Of a DNA stretch of 64,000 nt, positions 45,358 through 56,400 are shown piece after piece. The position numbers were made by a program, and so were the translations under genes. Each line of letters starts with the position of its first letter. Position 1 is the first letter of the stretch. The notes under the pieces were generated by a model. It did no database searches, was not told the DNA's origin, and saw nothing but the letters and a program-made list of their open reading frames with translations. The DNA is from Cyanophora paradoxa. Lineage: Eukaryota > Glaucocystophyceae > Cyanophorales > Cyanophoraceae. The DNA is taken from NCBI GenBank assembly GCA_004431415.1, contig QPMI01000242.1:59149-123148 (forward strand), written 5' to 3'.

Positions 45358-48300
45358 TCACTGCGCCCGCCTTGTACAGCGCGGGGCCGCTACTCCAAAG
45401 ATCGAGCTCGGTATGTGCGTCGCGACGACGTAGCGTCGGTCGAGCCGCTCCGGATCAGGCCAAGGCGTCGTCCCGGGCATGGTGCGGAACGCCGCGTAGC
45501 GCGCGTGGTTCGACACCAGCCTGTACTTACGCCGCTGCATCTGCGGCATGATCGCAGCCAGGGAGTTCCCGCGGGCCAGTCCGCTGGAGACGGGCGCATT
45601 CAGGAACTCGGTCGGGAGCAGCGGCACGCCGAGGTCCTCCTGCAGCGCGCGCACTCGGTGCCGGACCGCCTGGGCGAGCAGCGAGCCCTCGGGTGCGCAG
45701 AGGCGGATCTGTGCCTCCGCGATCTGAGCCTCGGCCTGCAGGTGCTCGGTCCTTTTTAGGCTGTACCCCCCGTGGCTCCAGATCACGTAATTCGTCGTCG
45801 AGGCGGCGAGATTCGCGTGGTGCTTGACCACCCTTAGCCAGATGCGATCTAGCTCCTGGCACTGACCCTCGCTCAGGGTCATGAGCTTCAAGCCGTACGC
45901 GATTCGGGCCTGGACTACGGCCTCGACAAGGTAGCAGGCCTCGTTCGCGGTGAGCTTTTTACGCTCTATCAGCGCCACGGCTCCTCGCGCCTGATCGCAG
46001 ATGTACTGCCACTGACGATCCCAGTTCAGGTTCGCGCTCATATGCACCCCGAGGAGCTTGAAGTGCTCGTGGGGCTGGCGGACGAGCCCGACGGGGGTAC
46101 CGTTAATCTTCGGCGGGGAGGGCCGCTTCTCCTTCTTCTTCGCGGCGGGGTGGGCCCCCGGTTTGCTCTCAGTCTCGCGGCGTGCGTTGTTCCACGTGAA
46201 GATCGTCTTCTTCGCGTTGACCTCGATATCGTGCAGGCGGAAGAATTCGCCGGCCACGTCGGCCTGGGCCTGCAGCCCCCGCAGGCTGCCGCTCATCCAC
46301 TTCGTGTCGTCGGCGTACGCCACGCCGCTGACGCGGGCCCGGGCCGCGCGTTCCGCGGCGTCTGTCTCTCTCGGGTTCCCCATTACGTACGCTGTACCCG
46401 GCTCCTCCGCCGTCTCAGGGTGAGCATATTGCTCTATCGTTTTCGCCACCTTCTTGCCGCACTCTCGCTCGTGCTGATCCATCCGCACTTGCGCGCAGAG
46501 GAGCGCATCGTAGAAGATCAGCCAGTGCAGCGGCGACTCGACGCCGCCCTGCGGCAGCCCGCACTCGAGCTCGAACTCGTCCGAGAGGCCGTGCCCCGAG
46601 ATCGCCCTGGCCCGACGGCGTCGGAATATGTTCCTGTGGAGCTCGATGTAACCCTCCGGTACGCGCAGCCTCCGCATCGAGAGCTCCATGCTCTCCCACG
46701 AGACGGAATCATACGCGCGCCTGATATCCTGCAGCAGGACGTAGACGGGCTTCTTGTACTGCTTCGCGTCCTCGAGGACTGCATTAAAGACGTGGAGGGC
46801 GTCATCCGTCGAGCAACCAGGTCTGAAGCCGTAGTTGGCGCCCCTCAGGAACCCGTTCTCATGTATGGTCCGGGACAGGCGCGCGTTCAGGAGGCCCGTG
46901 GTGAGCTTCAGGGCGACCTCCTGGAGGGTAATCGGCCGCAGGTTGTTATCGATGTCTCCGTCCCATTCCCCTTGCTTCGTGATGCCAAGGATGTTGCCCT
47001 GACACATGGCGTCCGGCAGGTCCCGCAGGCGGATCGCCTCCGCCACCAGCGAGAGCAGCAGCTTCCGGCCCCAGTGGACCGGCTCGCCCTCGGCAGCCTC
47101 ATCGGGGCCCCCATCCTCCTGTTCGGGGCGGGCGGGGGCCGCGCCCCCTGCCCCTTTGCCCTCGCCTTCCTCCTTTTTCTTGGGCACTTCCGCCCACAGG
47201 AACTTCACCATAGCGTACGAGAAGTTAGATGGCCCTGCCGCCGTGTTCCCCAGCGTCTTAATGTACTCTCCGAGCTCCTGTTCGCTCGGTTCGGCCATGT
47301 CCCGCTCGTATTTGGCGGGGTCAACGTAGTCTTTCGGCTCATATTCGAGCTTCCAGAAATCGAGCAGTGCCCTCCCCGCGCTATCCTTCAGCTTGCTTTC
47401 AGGCAGTGTATCCACCGTGCCCCCCACTCGGGGTTGCCGGCGCTTGCACCAGGCTCGCCAGTGCTCTTTCAGCAGCCGCTTCACTTCGGCAGGCTCGTTG
47501 TAGATCTCATACGTCTTTCCGTCTCCTGACACCCGAGTGATATGCATGATCGGCCTGTTTCGGGGCTTCTCTAGGACCGAGGCGATGTAGGAGCCTAGTC
47601 GGCGCCCATCCATGAAGTTGTCTAGCCTGTTTTTGAGGGCCTTCTCTATTTCGCCTGCCTGCAACGCCCGGCGGATCCTCTGCAGATCGTGCCGCGTTCG
47701 GTTCTGCCATGTCTTGAGCTCTCTAAAGAAGGTCGCCCAATCTTCTTTCAGCTGCCGCCGGCGCGCAGCGGCCCAGTCATTAATCTTGTCAACTTCAACG
47801 TCCGAATTCGAGGTTGAATTCGAATTCGAAGTCGAATTCGGCGACGATGGGGGGGAGGACTGGGACGGGGGGGGCGAAGCTGGGGTACCGCCTGCAGCTG
47901 GTGGCGGAGATCGAGATCCGCTCGAGCTTTGGGAGTTACGTGTGTCGTCCTGGCCCTGGCTTTGGGGCCACGAGCCTTGTGCACGAGCCCGCCTTTCAGC
48001 CGGCCTCAGCGGGAAAGGCCGCAGACCTTCCTTGTCCGTCACGTAGCTCTGCAGCTTTTCTACTGCCAGGATCGTCTGCTCCGACGGAACCCCGCTGGGT
48101 TCCTTGTTCCAGGCTGCCAATATGCGGGCGACCTTGGAGTCCACCTTCGCCTGCCACGGCAGGTTGCGCGGCTTGGTCGGCTTCCCGCCCCGGCGCCTCA
48201 TGCATAGATGCTCCTTTGCCACCTCCTGAACAAGTGTGGCGCTCGCAGCGTGGATTCGGGCCAGGCGGTCGAGGCGCTCCTCCGGCGTTCCCTGGCCGAC

Positions 48301-49593
48301 CGACTCCAGGTCCGACCCCAGTGCTTCCCCGAGCTTTTTGTTAAGCTCTCGCTTCAGCTCATCCTTCTGCTTCAGTGTCCGCTTCAGGCCGTCTGGGTCG
48401 AAGACCGGCGGACCTGGCTTCGGGGTGAGCATCGGTCCCACCGGCGCGATCAGCCCGGCGCGCTCCAGGTCGAAGTCCGCGAGCACCGGGAAGTGATCCG
48501 AGTCGTGTGGCGCATCGACCCAAGCCGGGCAGGCGTGCACGCTGAGGAGCGCCTCATCGAGCGCCTTCGACACCACCACCGCATCGATGCGCGCCGCGTG
48601 CCAGAGTGCGTCCTTCGGCAGATTCGCGGGGGCTTCCTCTTCTGCGTGTTCCGTTCCTTCTGACTCGACGGCGCCGGCAGGCTGCGGCGGGTCTGCCTCG
48701 GCCGCCGGGCCCTGCTTCGCACCGTGCGGTGTGCGGTGCGTAACCTCGCGCGCCGAGCGCCAGGTCCCATTATCATGATCGTGGGAGTGCTGAAGCGCTG
48801 TATCGCGCAGGTCCCATGAATCTGTGAACGTGTTCCACCATTTCCTCTCCGCCGTCCTGCTCGGGACCATGGTCCCGTTGCGGATCCGCGACAGTTCGGG
48901 GATCGCTACGGAGTTCCAGTCTCCCAGCAGTATCAGGTGCGCGTGCTGCCGAGCGCTGAAGTCGCCGTGCATCTTTGTCAGCTCCTCGACGATCTTCTCC
49001 TGATCCTGGCGGTGCGCAGCCTTGCTCACGGTCGCGGGCATGTACACGCTTGCCACGAATAGCTGGATGTTCCCTTGGAACCGGAGCTCGAAGCCGATCA
49101 GCCGGCCCGGCACTTCGTACTTCTTCGTCAGGTGCTTGACCCACTGCGGCGCCACCCAGAGCGCCGCGCCGCTTCCCCGCGTTCCATCGCCTGACTTCAG
49201 CGTGTACAGCAGCTTCCCGTGCGTGATTGCGCCTTCCGGCTGGAGCGGGTCCTCCCCATCCGATCGAAGTGCGGCTGCCATCTGGGGCCTAGTCATTGAC
49301 AGCTCTTGCGCTCCCGCAATATCCACGTCCCAGCGCCGGCAGAATTCTTCCATTTGCTGCAGTTTGGCAGCGTTCGACCCTCTCGTGTTGAAGGTCATCG
49401 CTCTAATGACTCCTTTCACTTTGTCTTTTGCAATGGACGGAGACGCCCCGATAGAATCCCCGCCTTCAGGAAACTCGATATCGGGAAAGATGTCTTTAAG
49501 CCTGTACTCGGATGCAGGCCTTGCAACTGCAGGCTTTGGAGCCTGCGCTTTCTTGCCCTTCTCTATCTTACTTTGGTTCTTCTTTCCTTTCAC
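45358..49593 (-). CDS. Retrotransposon endonuclease-reverse transcriptase
   Basis: A single 1411-codon frame. The N-terminus is Lys-rich. The APE-like endonuclease (about residues 60-390) shows MTFNTRG, LLGDWNS, ARIDAVVVS and SDHFPVLADF. The reverse transcriptase (about 800-1200) shows GPSNFSYAMVKFLW, LRPITLQEVALKL, GFRPGCSTDDALHVF, VLLQDIRRAYDSV, GLPQGGVESPLHW and the catalytic YADD in GVAYADDTKW. Between them is a stretch encoded by repeated gaattcgaattc hexamers (SNSTSNSNSTSNS). The frame breaks near its end (about 45420), after VVATH, where the +1 frame resumes with family-like sequence (HTELDLWSSGPALYKAG). One base is therefore missing or gained, or the protein ends early. Confidence 0.95.
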   Translation of the reverse strand: MKGKKNQSKIEKGKKAQAPKPAVARPASEYRLKDIFPDIEFPEGGDSIGASPSIAKDKVKGVIRAMTFNTRGSNAAKLQQMEEFCRRWDVDIAGAQELSMTRPQMAAALRSDGEDPLQPEGAITHGKLLYTLKSGDGTRGSGAALWVAPQWVKHLTKKYEVPGRLIGFELRFQGNIQLFVASVYMPATVSKAAHRQDQEKIVEELTKMHGDFSARQHAHLILLGDWNSVAIPELSRIRNGTMVPSRTAERKWWNTFTDSWDLRDTALQHSHDHDNGTWRSAREVTHRTPHGAKQGPAAEADPPQPAGAVESEGTEHAEEEAPANLPKDALWHAARIDAVVVSKALDEALLSVHACPAWVDAPHDSDHFPVLADFDLERAGLIAPVGPMLTPKPGPPVFDPDGLKRTLKQKDELKRELNKKLGEALGSDLESVGQGTPEERLDRLARIHAASATLVQEVAKEHLCMRRRGGKPTKPRNLPWQAKVDSKVARILAAWNKEPSGVPSEQTILAVEKLQSYVTDKEGLRPFPLRPAERRARAQGSWPQSQGQDDTRNSQSSSGSRSPPPAAGGTPASPPPSQSSPPSSPNSTSNSNSTSNSDVEVDKINDWAAARRRQLKEDWATFFRELKTWQNRTRHDLQRIRRALQAGEIEKALKNRLDNFMDGRRLGSYIASVLEKPRNRPIMHITRVSGDGKTYEIYNEPAEVKRLLKEHWRAWCKRRQPRVGGTVDTLPESKLKDSAGRALLDFWKLEYEPKDYVDPAKYERDMAEPSEQELGEYIKTLGNTAAGPSNFSYAMVKFLWAEVPKKKEEGEGKGAGGAAPARPEQEDGGPDEAAEGEPVHWGRKLLLSLVAEAIRLRDLPDAMCQGNILGITKQGEWDGDIDNNLRPITLQEVALKLTTGLLNARLSRTIHENGFLRGANYGFRPGCSTDDALHVFNAVLEDAKQYKKPVYVLLQDIRRAYDSVSWESMELSMRRLRVPEGYIELHRNIFRRRRARAISGHGLSDEFELECGLPQGGVESPLHWLIFYDALLCAQVRMDQHERECGKKVAKTIEQYAHPETAEEPGTAYVMGNPRETDAAERAARARVSGVAYADDTKWMSGSLRGLQAQADVAGEFFRLHDIEVNAKKTIFTWNNARRETESKPGAHPAAKKKEKRPSPPKINGTPVGLVRQPHEHFKLLGVHMSANLNWDRQWQYICDQARGAVALIERKKLTANEACYLVEAVVQARIAYGLKLMTLSEGQCQELDRIWLRVVKHHANLAASTTNYVIWSHGGYSLKRTEHLQAEAQIAEAQIRLCAPEGSLLAQAVRHRVRALQEDLGVPLLPTEFLNAPVSSGLARGNSLAAIMPQMQRRKYRLVSNHARYAAFRTMPGTTPWPDPERLDRRYVVATHIPSSIFGVAAPRCTRRAQ

Positions 49594-50687
49594 TGTGGTC
49601 TAGCGACGGGGGCGCTAGTTGGGTCGCAGACACACGCTTGCACATACCGGACTCGCCGGCCTGTGCTCAGCTTCGGCACTACTCTGGAGACTTGGCATAG
49701 CTCGGGCTCTGCAGCTGCGCATGCATTCCCATAGACATTCAAATTGGCGAGAGCGCGCGGCGAGTCCGAGAGCAGGGTGACCGCAAGCAAGTTCCCGCAT
49801 GAAGAAAGCTTGTTGCCTGCAGCTGGCCAGAAGAGGGGCGCCAGAAGGACGGGCGACTGCGGGAGGAGATCAAATCTGCAGAATTCGATCCCGTCGCGCG
49901 AGGGCCGGGAATCAGCTCGGAAACCGTCGCATGCATCTTGGAATGATGCTCGGGGTCCGCACGCATCCAGGATGCGTTCATTCTCGACCGGGATCGCCGA
50001 ATTCCCGAGAGGCACCGCCGGCCGAAGCCGCAGACACAACCGGCCGCAGCCGCAAAGAACAGCAGGACACATGTGCATGCCCTTGAAGGGCAGCCGGCCG
50101 CAGCCGCAGTCAACCTGCGGTGCTCCGGAGCGACGTGCGGCGTTCACGCGCTTTGCCGGAGGGTTAGCCAACGTGTACATGTGCGTATGCGTACTTCCGC
50201 GCGCTTCTGCGTGCGCAGGGAGGCGGAGCGGGAAGCGTTCAAACCTTTGTCATCTCTTTGGGACCTGGATGGCCGAACAGCTAGCCCTAGTGCTCCTAAG
50301 ACTATTCCCACGAGTTTCCCGCGGCGGCGGTCGTCTGAAGGCTCAGGAAAGGCTTCCGACGGATCGACCTGAAATTCCCGGGGGTACCGGAATCTCCGTT
50401 TGCCCCCCGTTTCGGCCATCCATAATTTATAGAAAATTTTTAGAGGGCACCCCCCTGGCGCCTCTAAACGTTATAAGATAGATGTACAGTGTATTGAAAG
50501 TAGATAAGGCTGCTTTGCGGGTGCTGAATGCGAGGTGCGTCGGCGCCTCTTCCCCCCTCTAAGAGCCCCTACCCCCCCTCTGTCACCCAGCCATCCTTGC
50601 TCCAGAGCGTCATTAGCGGCTCAGGACATATCTCTGAGAGTCAATAAAGCACTCTAACATGCATATAATGCTTCTGAGCAACGAAAC

Positions 50688-51021
50688 TGTGCTGCCCACT
50701 TTCCGACTCCCAGCTAGCCCTGGTCGTCGGCTCTAAGCCGGCAGCTTGCCTTGCCTTGTACCCTTTGTAGCCTGCTATTCCTGGTGCCACGTTGTTGCCA
50801 ACTGGCCCGCTTATTTTAGCCCTGGGCCGGGCCCTCGCTTGCCCTGCGCGGCGCTCGCTTGCTGTCTGTCCTTGTTCTCTCTGTCTTACGCTGGCTCTGC
50901 GCCTGCTGTGTACGTAATGGCACCCGCTTGCCGTCGCCCTACGGTGCTGTACGGGCCTGTCCCTCTCTGCTTGGGGCGCCTCTGGGCCTAGCCAACTGCT
51001 TAGCGCATCCCGCTCAGCGCA
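50688..51021 (+). repeat. Left LTR
   Basis: 334 bp, 5'-TG ... CA-3', starting tgtgctgcccactttccgac. Sequence-identical to the right LTR, so little time or recent conversion since insertion. The outer flank ctgagcaacgaaac also resembles the sequence right of the element (ctgagcgacgaaac, about 53172-53186). Confidence 0.9.
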
Positions 51022-51713
51022 TGGGGGCTGCTGCGTTGGGCTTCGACTTTTTAGCTCGTATGCCTGGGGACGAACGCTGCGCTCTTGCCCGAACCCCTGG
51101 ACAAGCACGCCATCGTTTGCCTCGGCTTGCGCGTACGGCCTCCACTCTCTTGTAGTGGGAAGCGCCTATGCTGCAGAGCACAGCTTTACGAACCGCATGG
51201 TTCATGTTTTACTACCCGCCACTGCGCGCGCCTTTTCTTGCTTACGGACCTGGCGCACCACTCTTTCTGTAGTGGGAAGCGTCCGCCAGCCCGTCTATTG
51301 AGCCGCATGCGCTCACAGTCATCTAAACGTGCCGTGGCTGCGCTCAAGAACAGACGCTGATGCAGCCCGCGCTGTCGCACCGAGAAGGCAGACAAGATGC
51401 CAAGACCTTGCCCTGGCTCCGACGACGTAGCTGCCCTTCTCCGGGACGTCCAGCTCGTCAAGCCAGATGTCAGTCGCTTCACGCACATCTCCAGCGTGTG
51501 CGGACTGTCGTTCTTTCCTGTCGTGGGCGTTTGATCAGCGACCGAGGCCTGTTCAGCGGGCGGAGGTCTGACCGAGGCCTGTCCAGCGGGCGAAGGTCAA
51601 CAGAAGCGTAAAGGATGCGCTCTGGAACGTCCTACGACGACGTGAGCAGCCATAGCTAAAGTTGGACGGCGGACAGCGGACCTGTCTGTTGAGGAGCGTC
51701 AGCAAGCAGCACT

Positions 51714-51907
51714 GGGTGATGCCCCGCGACCAGTCTTCACGTTCGCGCGTCGACTGCGTCGGCCCGTCGGGTGATTCCCGTGCATCGGTTGAACCTGGCA
51801 GCTGGGTGATTCCAGCTGGACGCCAGCGCTGTTTCGGTCTGCTTAGCTGTGGGTGATTCCACGCTGACCAAGCCAGCACGCACCGGCGCTCTAGTCCGGG
51901 TGATTCC
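51714..51907 (+). repeat. Five spaced copies of gggtgattcc inside the LTR element
   Basis: gggtgat(t/g)cc occurs at 51714, 51769, 51804, 51851 and 51898, with spacings of 35-55 bp. The motif tgtagygggaagcg occurs at 51151, 51268 and 52817, and gccgaggacggctttytgt at about 52711 and 52801. These look like structural or packaging signals rather than codons. Confidence 0.8.
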
Positions 51908-52830
51908 GACCAAGCCTCCGCTTGCGACTCTCCGCTGCTGAGAGGTCCATACGTCTTGCCTACGACTATCACGCGAGCACCGATGATCATTCCGGGCCGC
52001 GCTGATGCTGTCTCCTGTCCCGCGATGGTGGCCTGCCTAAGCCCTGGCTACGCGCTGCATCTGCGTACGCCGGCGGACTCGATGGCTGTATCCGTGGTTT
52101 GCCATCCCGTCCGATCGTGGAGGATCCCTGGCGATGGGTCTGTATGATGCGACCAGTGGCCTGCTGCTGCTGCGGAGCCTGACCCCGTACGACTGGCTCG
52201 CCGCCTCTACTCTTCATGGCTTGCCTGCTCTACGCGTACGCGGCTGCACACGCTACTGTGCTGTCCGATCGCCCCGCCTTGTGACTCCGCCGGCCGAGTC
52301 ACTTGGCAACGCAATGCGGCAAGCTGCGCCGAGCTTGGCCCGCAACGCGTACTCTGCCGCTGCGGCTCTGCTGATCGAGCCTGCGGTCCTACACTACTAC
52401 ACTCTACGTCAAGTACCTTCTACACTGTGGAACTTTCGACCCGGCGCCGCCGCGGCCCGGCGGCTCGTGTGGCGCGGCGCCGGCTTCGAATTCGAGCTTA
52501 GTGCTAGCGCTAGCACTCGTTTTCCCTTCCGGCGGGATTTAGAGGGTTTGCCCCCGGTTGGCTGGCGGCGCTCCGCGCGCTCTGCAGCTGGCGTCAGGTC
52601 GTGGGTCCCTCACCCAACTTTCCTTGTTGGGCCCAGTTCCTCATACTGGTGCCGACGGCCTGATGGATTTTTATTTGCCCCTCTGGCCCGCCCGCTGTGG
52701 CGCCGAGGACGGCTTTCTGTGCAGGGACGGTAGCCGGCTTTTGGCTTGTAGTCCGTTCAGCCTCGCCTACGTCGCTTTAGTTCAGCCTTTAGCTCGTAGC
52801 GCCGAGGACGGCTTTTTGTAGCGGGAAGCG

Positions 52831-53164
52831 TGTGCTGCCCACTTTCCGACTCCCAGCTAGCCCTGGTCGTCGGCTCTAAGCCGGCAGCTTGCCTTGCCTT
52901 GTACCCTTTGTAGCCTGCTATTCCTGGTGCCACGTTGTTGCCAACTGGCCCGCTTATTTTAGCCCTGGGCCGGGCCCTCGCTTGCCCTGCGCGGCGCTCG
53001 CTTGCTGTCTGTCCTTGTTCTCTCTGTCTTACGCTGGCTCTGCGCCTGCTGTGTACGTAATGGCACCCGCTTGCCGTCGCCCTACGGTGCTGTACGGGCC
53101 TGTCCCTCTCTGCTTGGGGCGCCTCTGGGCCTAGCCAACTGCTTAGCGCATCCCGCTCAGCGCA
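52831..53164 (+). repeat. Right LTR
   Basis: 334 bp, identical to 50688-51021. Preceded by the polypurine-like ttgtagcgggaagcg and followed by AAAC. Confidence 0.9.
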
Positions 53165-53324
53165 AAACAAGGCTGAGCGACGAAACTTTTCCGCTTTGTA
53201 TGGCATAATTTTTCCCATAATTTTCCATAAATTATACATGTACATACAAGGCAAAAATTATCGCCATAATTTTTGGACCCTCGGGGGACCCCCAATAATT
53301 TTTACATCCCTGGGTACAGCACAC

Positions 53325-53472
53325 ACTACGTGTCGGCCTTGGGGAAAGGAGAGGCCCTTAGGTCTGTGCCTGTACATGTCTTGTCAGTGGATTCAAACTG
53401 CGATTCAGGGCAAAATTTTTGGACCTAGGTACCCGTTTTCGACCCTGGGGAGCACGATGGCCGAGGCGGTTT
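53325..53472 (-). repeat. Dispersed repeat, inverted partner of 15345-15480
   Basis: Reverse complement of the repeat at the right edge of the MOV10-like intron. Compared with that copy it has an extra palindrome, making tgt-aca-tgt at 53371-53379, plus about 15 substitutions in the middle third. Confidence 0.8.
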
Positions 53473-56400
53473 TCCTATGAGAGGTCTCTAATGGGCAGTA
53501 ACAGCACCTCGAAAAGCATCGAAAAGCATTTTCCCGGAAAAAAATAGAAAGCGCAAATCACATTGGTCATCCAAGTCGAAATTTGAAAATTATTAATTTC
53601 AAGAGACCGCACCCCATTCGCTGGGAGACAGTTTACAAATTAACGGAGTGGCACATGGACGGCCAGCAAATTTGTATGAGACAGGATAGTAGTGTGCCAC
53701 GATGTGGGATTTGAATTTACTTGATGCTTTAGTTGAAAGATAATTTAGATAAACAATTTAGACAGAGCCTTATTACTGCGAATTACAATCACTGCTCGCG
53801 AAGCCCATACAAACTTTTGCATTTGCCCCCCCCGCCGAGTCGATTCGTCCTGTACCCGGGAACTCTCTCACCAGGCACCGGCGGCGAGCCGGCAAGCACA
53901 GCACGCCCGTCGCGCCAGCACATACAGCACTAGAGAGCTCGTAGCAGCACCGTGAGCGCCCGCTCGGTGGCGTTTGAGCGACTCGGCAGAGACCGCGCCT
54001 TCGTTGGACGACGAGGTGGTGCCGGAGCATCGTCAACCGTCTAAGAATGCCTTCTACCGCTCTCGGAACGCGGAGAAGAGCGCCCACGCAACCGGAGCTG
54101 CGAACGCCTGCTCCGCCTCTCACGCGGTTTGAGATTGCTCGGATGAACGAAAAGGTGGTGGTGCGAGTGAAACCAGTCGTGTGCGTCATGCGCTTCTCTA
54201 CCTTTCTTGACCAACCGTGCCCTGGGGAACCGAGCGTCGCCCGTGGGCTTTTGAGAAGTCTGGCCGACCCCCCGCACTTCGCAGCTAGCGCGGTCGACTC
54301 GCCCAGCTCCGACGCCCCGGGGGCGGCTCCCGGTCACGCTGGTGCGCATCGCTCGCCGCTCGCTTCGTCTCAGACGCATCCGCGCCGACTTTCCGACCGT
54401 CTAGAACCGCCGGTGAAGCCGCCTAATCGTCCAGGAAGGTCAGGATCGACCGCCGAGAACGAGGCGAGGGCCCCGCGCTTGCCCGCCACCGCGCCGGCCC
54501 GCCACCGCGCCGCTGAACGGTTGTCGCGCAGCAAAAGGAGCCGAAAAGGAGCTTTCGTTCTCGATAGAAGCGCCTGAGCGCCGGCAGCAGCAACGGGAGC
54601 CGCGAGCGCTCTTGGAGATCGGTGCGCCTGCAGCTGCCCGCGCGCGCCGCACGCTCCCGCCCAGTGCGCCCGCTGATGCCGCCGCCCGCGGCTCTCGCGC
54701 AGAGTGGTGCGGCTTCGCGCGGCGTAGGCGGCAGCAGCCGGCGGCTGGATTCGAAGGGGCAGCTAAGCTGCACCAACCCCTGAGCGGGGCTGCATCCCCC
54801 CCTCCTCTGCGGCCCTCCCGGGCTGCGGCCCCCTCCGCCCCGCGTTCTCTCTCTTGGAGCAGTGATATAACTACATGTGATAATGATTGTGGCTCAAAGA
54901 GCGGGCCGCTGGGGCCAGCCCGTCGCCCAGAAACTCACTAGCTCTCACTACCTCACTGACTGTGATCAAGCGATCTCCGCTAAGGATGCACCCCTCCGGG
55001 CCGCGATGCATACGCACATGCTCTATCAAGGTGTGCATCGATCTGCGCTAGCGGCGGCCCAGCGAACCCTTGCTGTGTGGAGCGAAATCAAATCGCGCAG
55101 GTGCCCCCACCCCAAGCCTTCTGGAGAAGCGGGCGATCTCCGCTGCGGATGCATGCGCCGGGGCCGCGCTCCAGCTGCGCATGCTCTTTTAAATTTTGCA
55201 TCGATCTGCGTTAGCGTCGGCCCGGCGGCCCTCGCAGTAAGCAGCGAAATCGAATCTGCCAGGTGCCACCCCCCCACTGGAGCAGGTGCCGCTGGCGGCG
55301 GGGGTGCGTGCCGCCGCCCGTACGCGGGCTCTGCGCGTGCTCTAGATGTCCCTCATGGCCCTAGACATCTCAGCCCGCACCGCCCCGCCGTCGCAGCCAT
55401 GCCATCTGGAACCGCATGACATGCTTGATTGCACACGAGCGCGCATCTGCCTGAGGCGCGGCAGGACACGCAGGCGGCGCGTTCCCGGGCCTAAGCGATG
55501 CGGGCGAGCGGTGAGCGGCCTCCGCGACGGCGAAAGATGCCTCGGCGGCGCAGGGCCTGCGAGCGGCGGGTCGGTCAGGGCGCGGAGTGTGCGAGGGGGG
55601 GCGCGCAGGGCTTCACCACGCACTCATTAGTGATGCCTGCACTATCTATGAGCGGCAGGATTGATACGAGGCGCGCGGCGGGCGGCCGGCCGGCCCCGCG
55701 GGCGGCCGAAGGTGCTCGTCGCCTGCCGACGGTCCGAAGCTCACACGGCTCGACCGGGGACGCGGCAAGGTGCGATCCCGACCTTATCTAACACGCTGAG
55801 AACGTTGGTTGCGCTGCGAGCGACCTGGCTGCGCGGAAGTCGCAAGACGGCGCACGCGAGATGGGTCGCGCGCCGGGAGCTAGCGCAAAGCCGTCATAGG
55901 TGCTGCCACCATGCTACCGGGGACTAGGAGCGTGTCGGCGAGCACCGCAGGGCGCTGCTGTCGGCGAGAGGCGCTGCTGCCGGATGCTGTTGCAATTTGG
56001 ACTTTTTTTCCAGTTGACCAGCCGGGCTTTGCAGGGGCTTCGCGAGCAGTGATTGAATGATTCATAGATTATTAAACTACCTCCGAGGCTGAGTCTCCGG
56101 TCCGAGCAGTGATGGCTGGGTAATTGATAACATATTTTAGCAACCATTATTTTAACCCAGGTATTTTGATTATTGATAGTGGTGCCGAATTCCAGGGGTT
56201 ATCGATAGCACCGCTAATAAATGGGGGTACGGTGCAAAGCTCCCGTTTTCCTCGCGCAACAACGCGCAGAAACGATTAAGAATGACAGCAGAACGTTTAA
56301 AAATGCTGTCAGACACCAGGAAACAGCCAGCAGGCTCTGATGCGACGGATGCCGGAAGACAACCCCTCGTCTTTCTGCCGCAGTGCCCATGTAGACTTCT

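Larger units (their letters stand above)
41226..50415 (-). mobile_element. Non-LTR retrotransposon (EN-RT-RNase H) with oligo(A) tail and target duplication
   Basis: The element reads leftwards. Its 3' end is an 11-nt oligo(A) (T run 41243-41253). Outside it, 41226-41242 (tttgccccccctttcgg) matches 50399-50415 (tttgccccccgtttcgg) at 16 of 17 positions, the expected target-site duplication. The element is therefore about 41243-50398 (9.2 kb), with about 0.8 kb of 5' untranslated region, ORFs from 49593 to 42498, and about 1.2 kb of 3' untranslated region. APE-type endonuclease plus an RNase H domain suggests the I/Tad/L1-with-RNH side of non-LTR elements; the clade is not assigned. Confidence 0.92.
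50684..53168 (+). mobile_element. Non-autonomous LTR retrotransposon, about 2.5 kb, apparently recent
   Basis: Two 334-bp direct repeats (50688-51021, 52831-53164) are identical by eye, begin TG and end CA, and are bordered by AAAC on both sides (50684-50687 and 53165-53168), a 4-bp target duplication. Immediately after the left LTR is tgggggctgctgcg, which fits a tRNA-primed binding site beginning TGG. Just before the right LTR is the purine-rich agcgggaagcg. The 1.8-kb interior has no reverse transcriptase or integrase; its best frame (52134-52733) is unrecognised. It must move with proteins from elsewhere. Confidence 0.88.

Noticed and set aside
50688-53164. Simple segmental duplication instead of an LTR element
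   Set aside because: TG...CA ends, the 4-bp flanking duplication, the TGG start after the left repeat and the purine tract before the right repeat fit an LTR element better.
53733-54577. Single-exon gene candidates on both strands
   Set aside because: Low-complexity composition, no family resemblance, both strands equally open.
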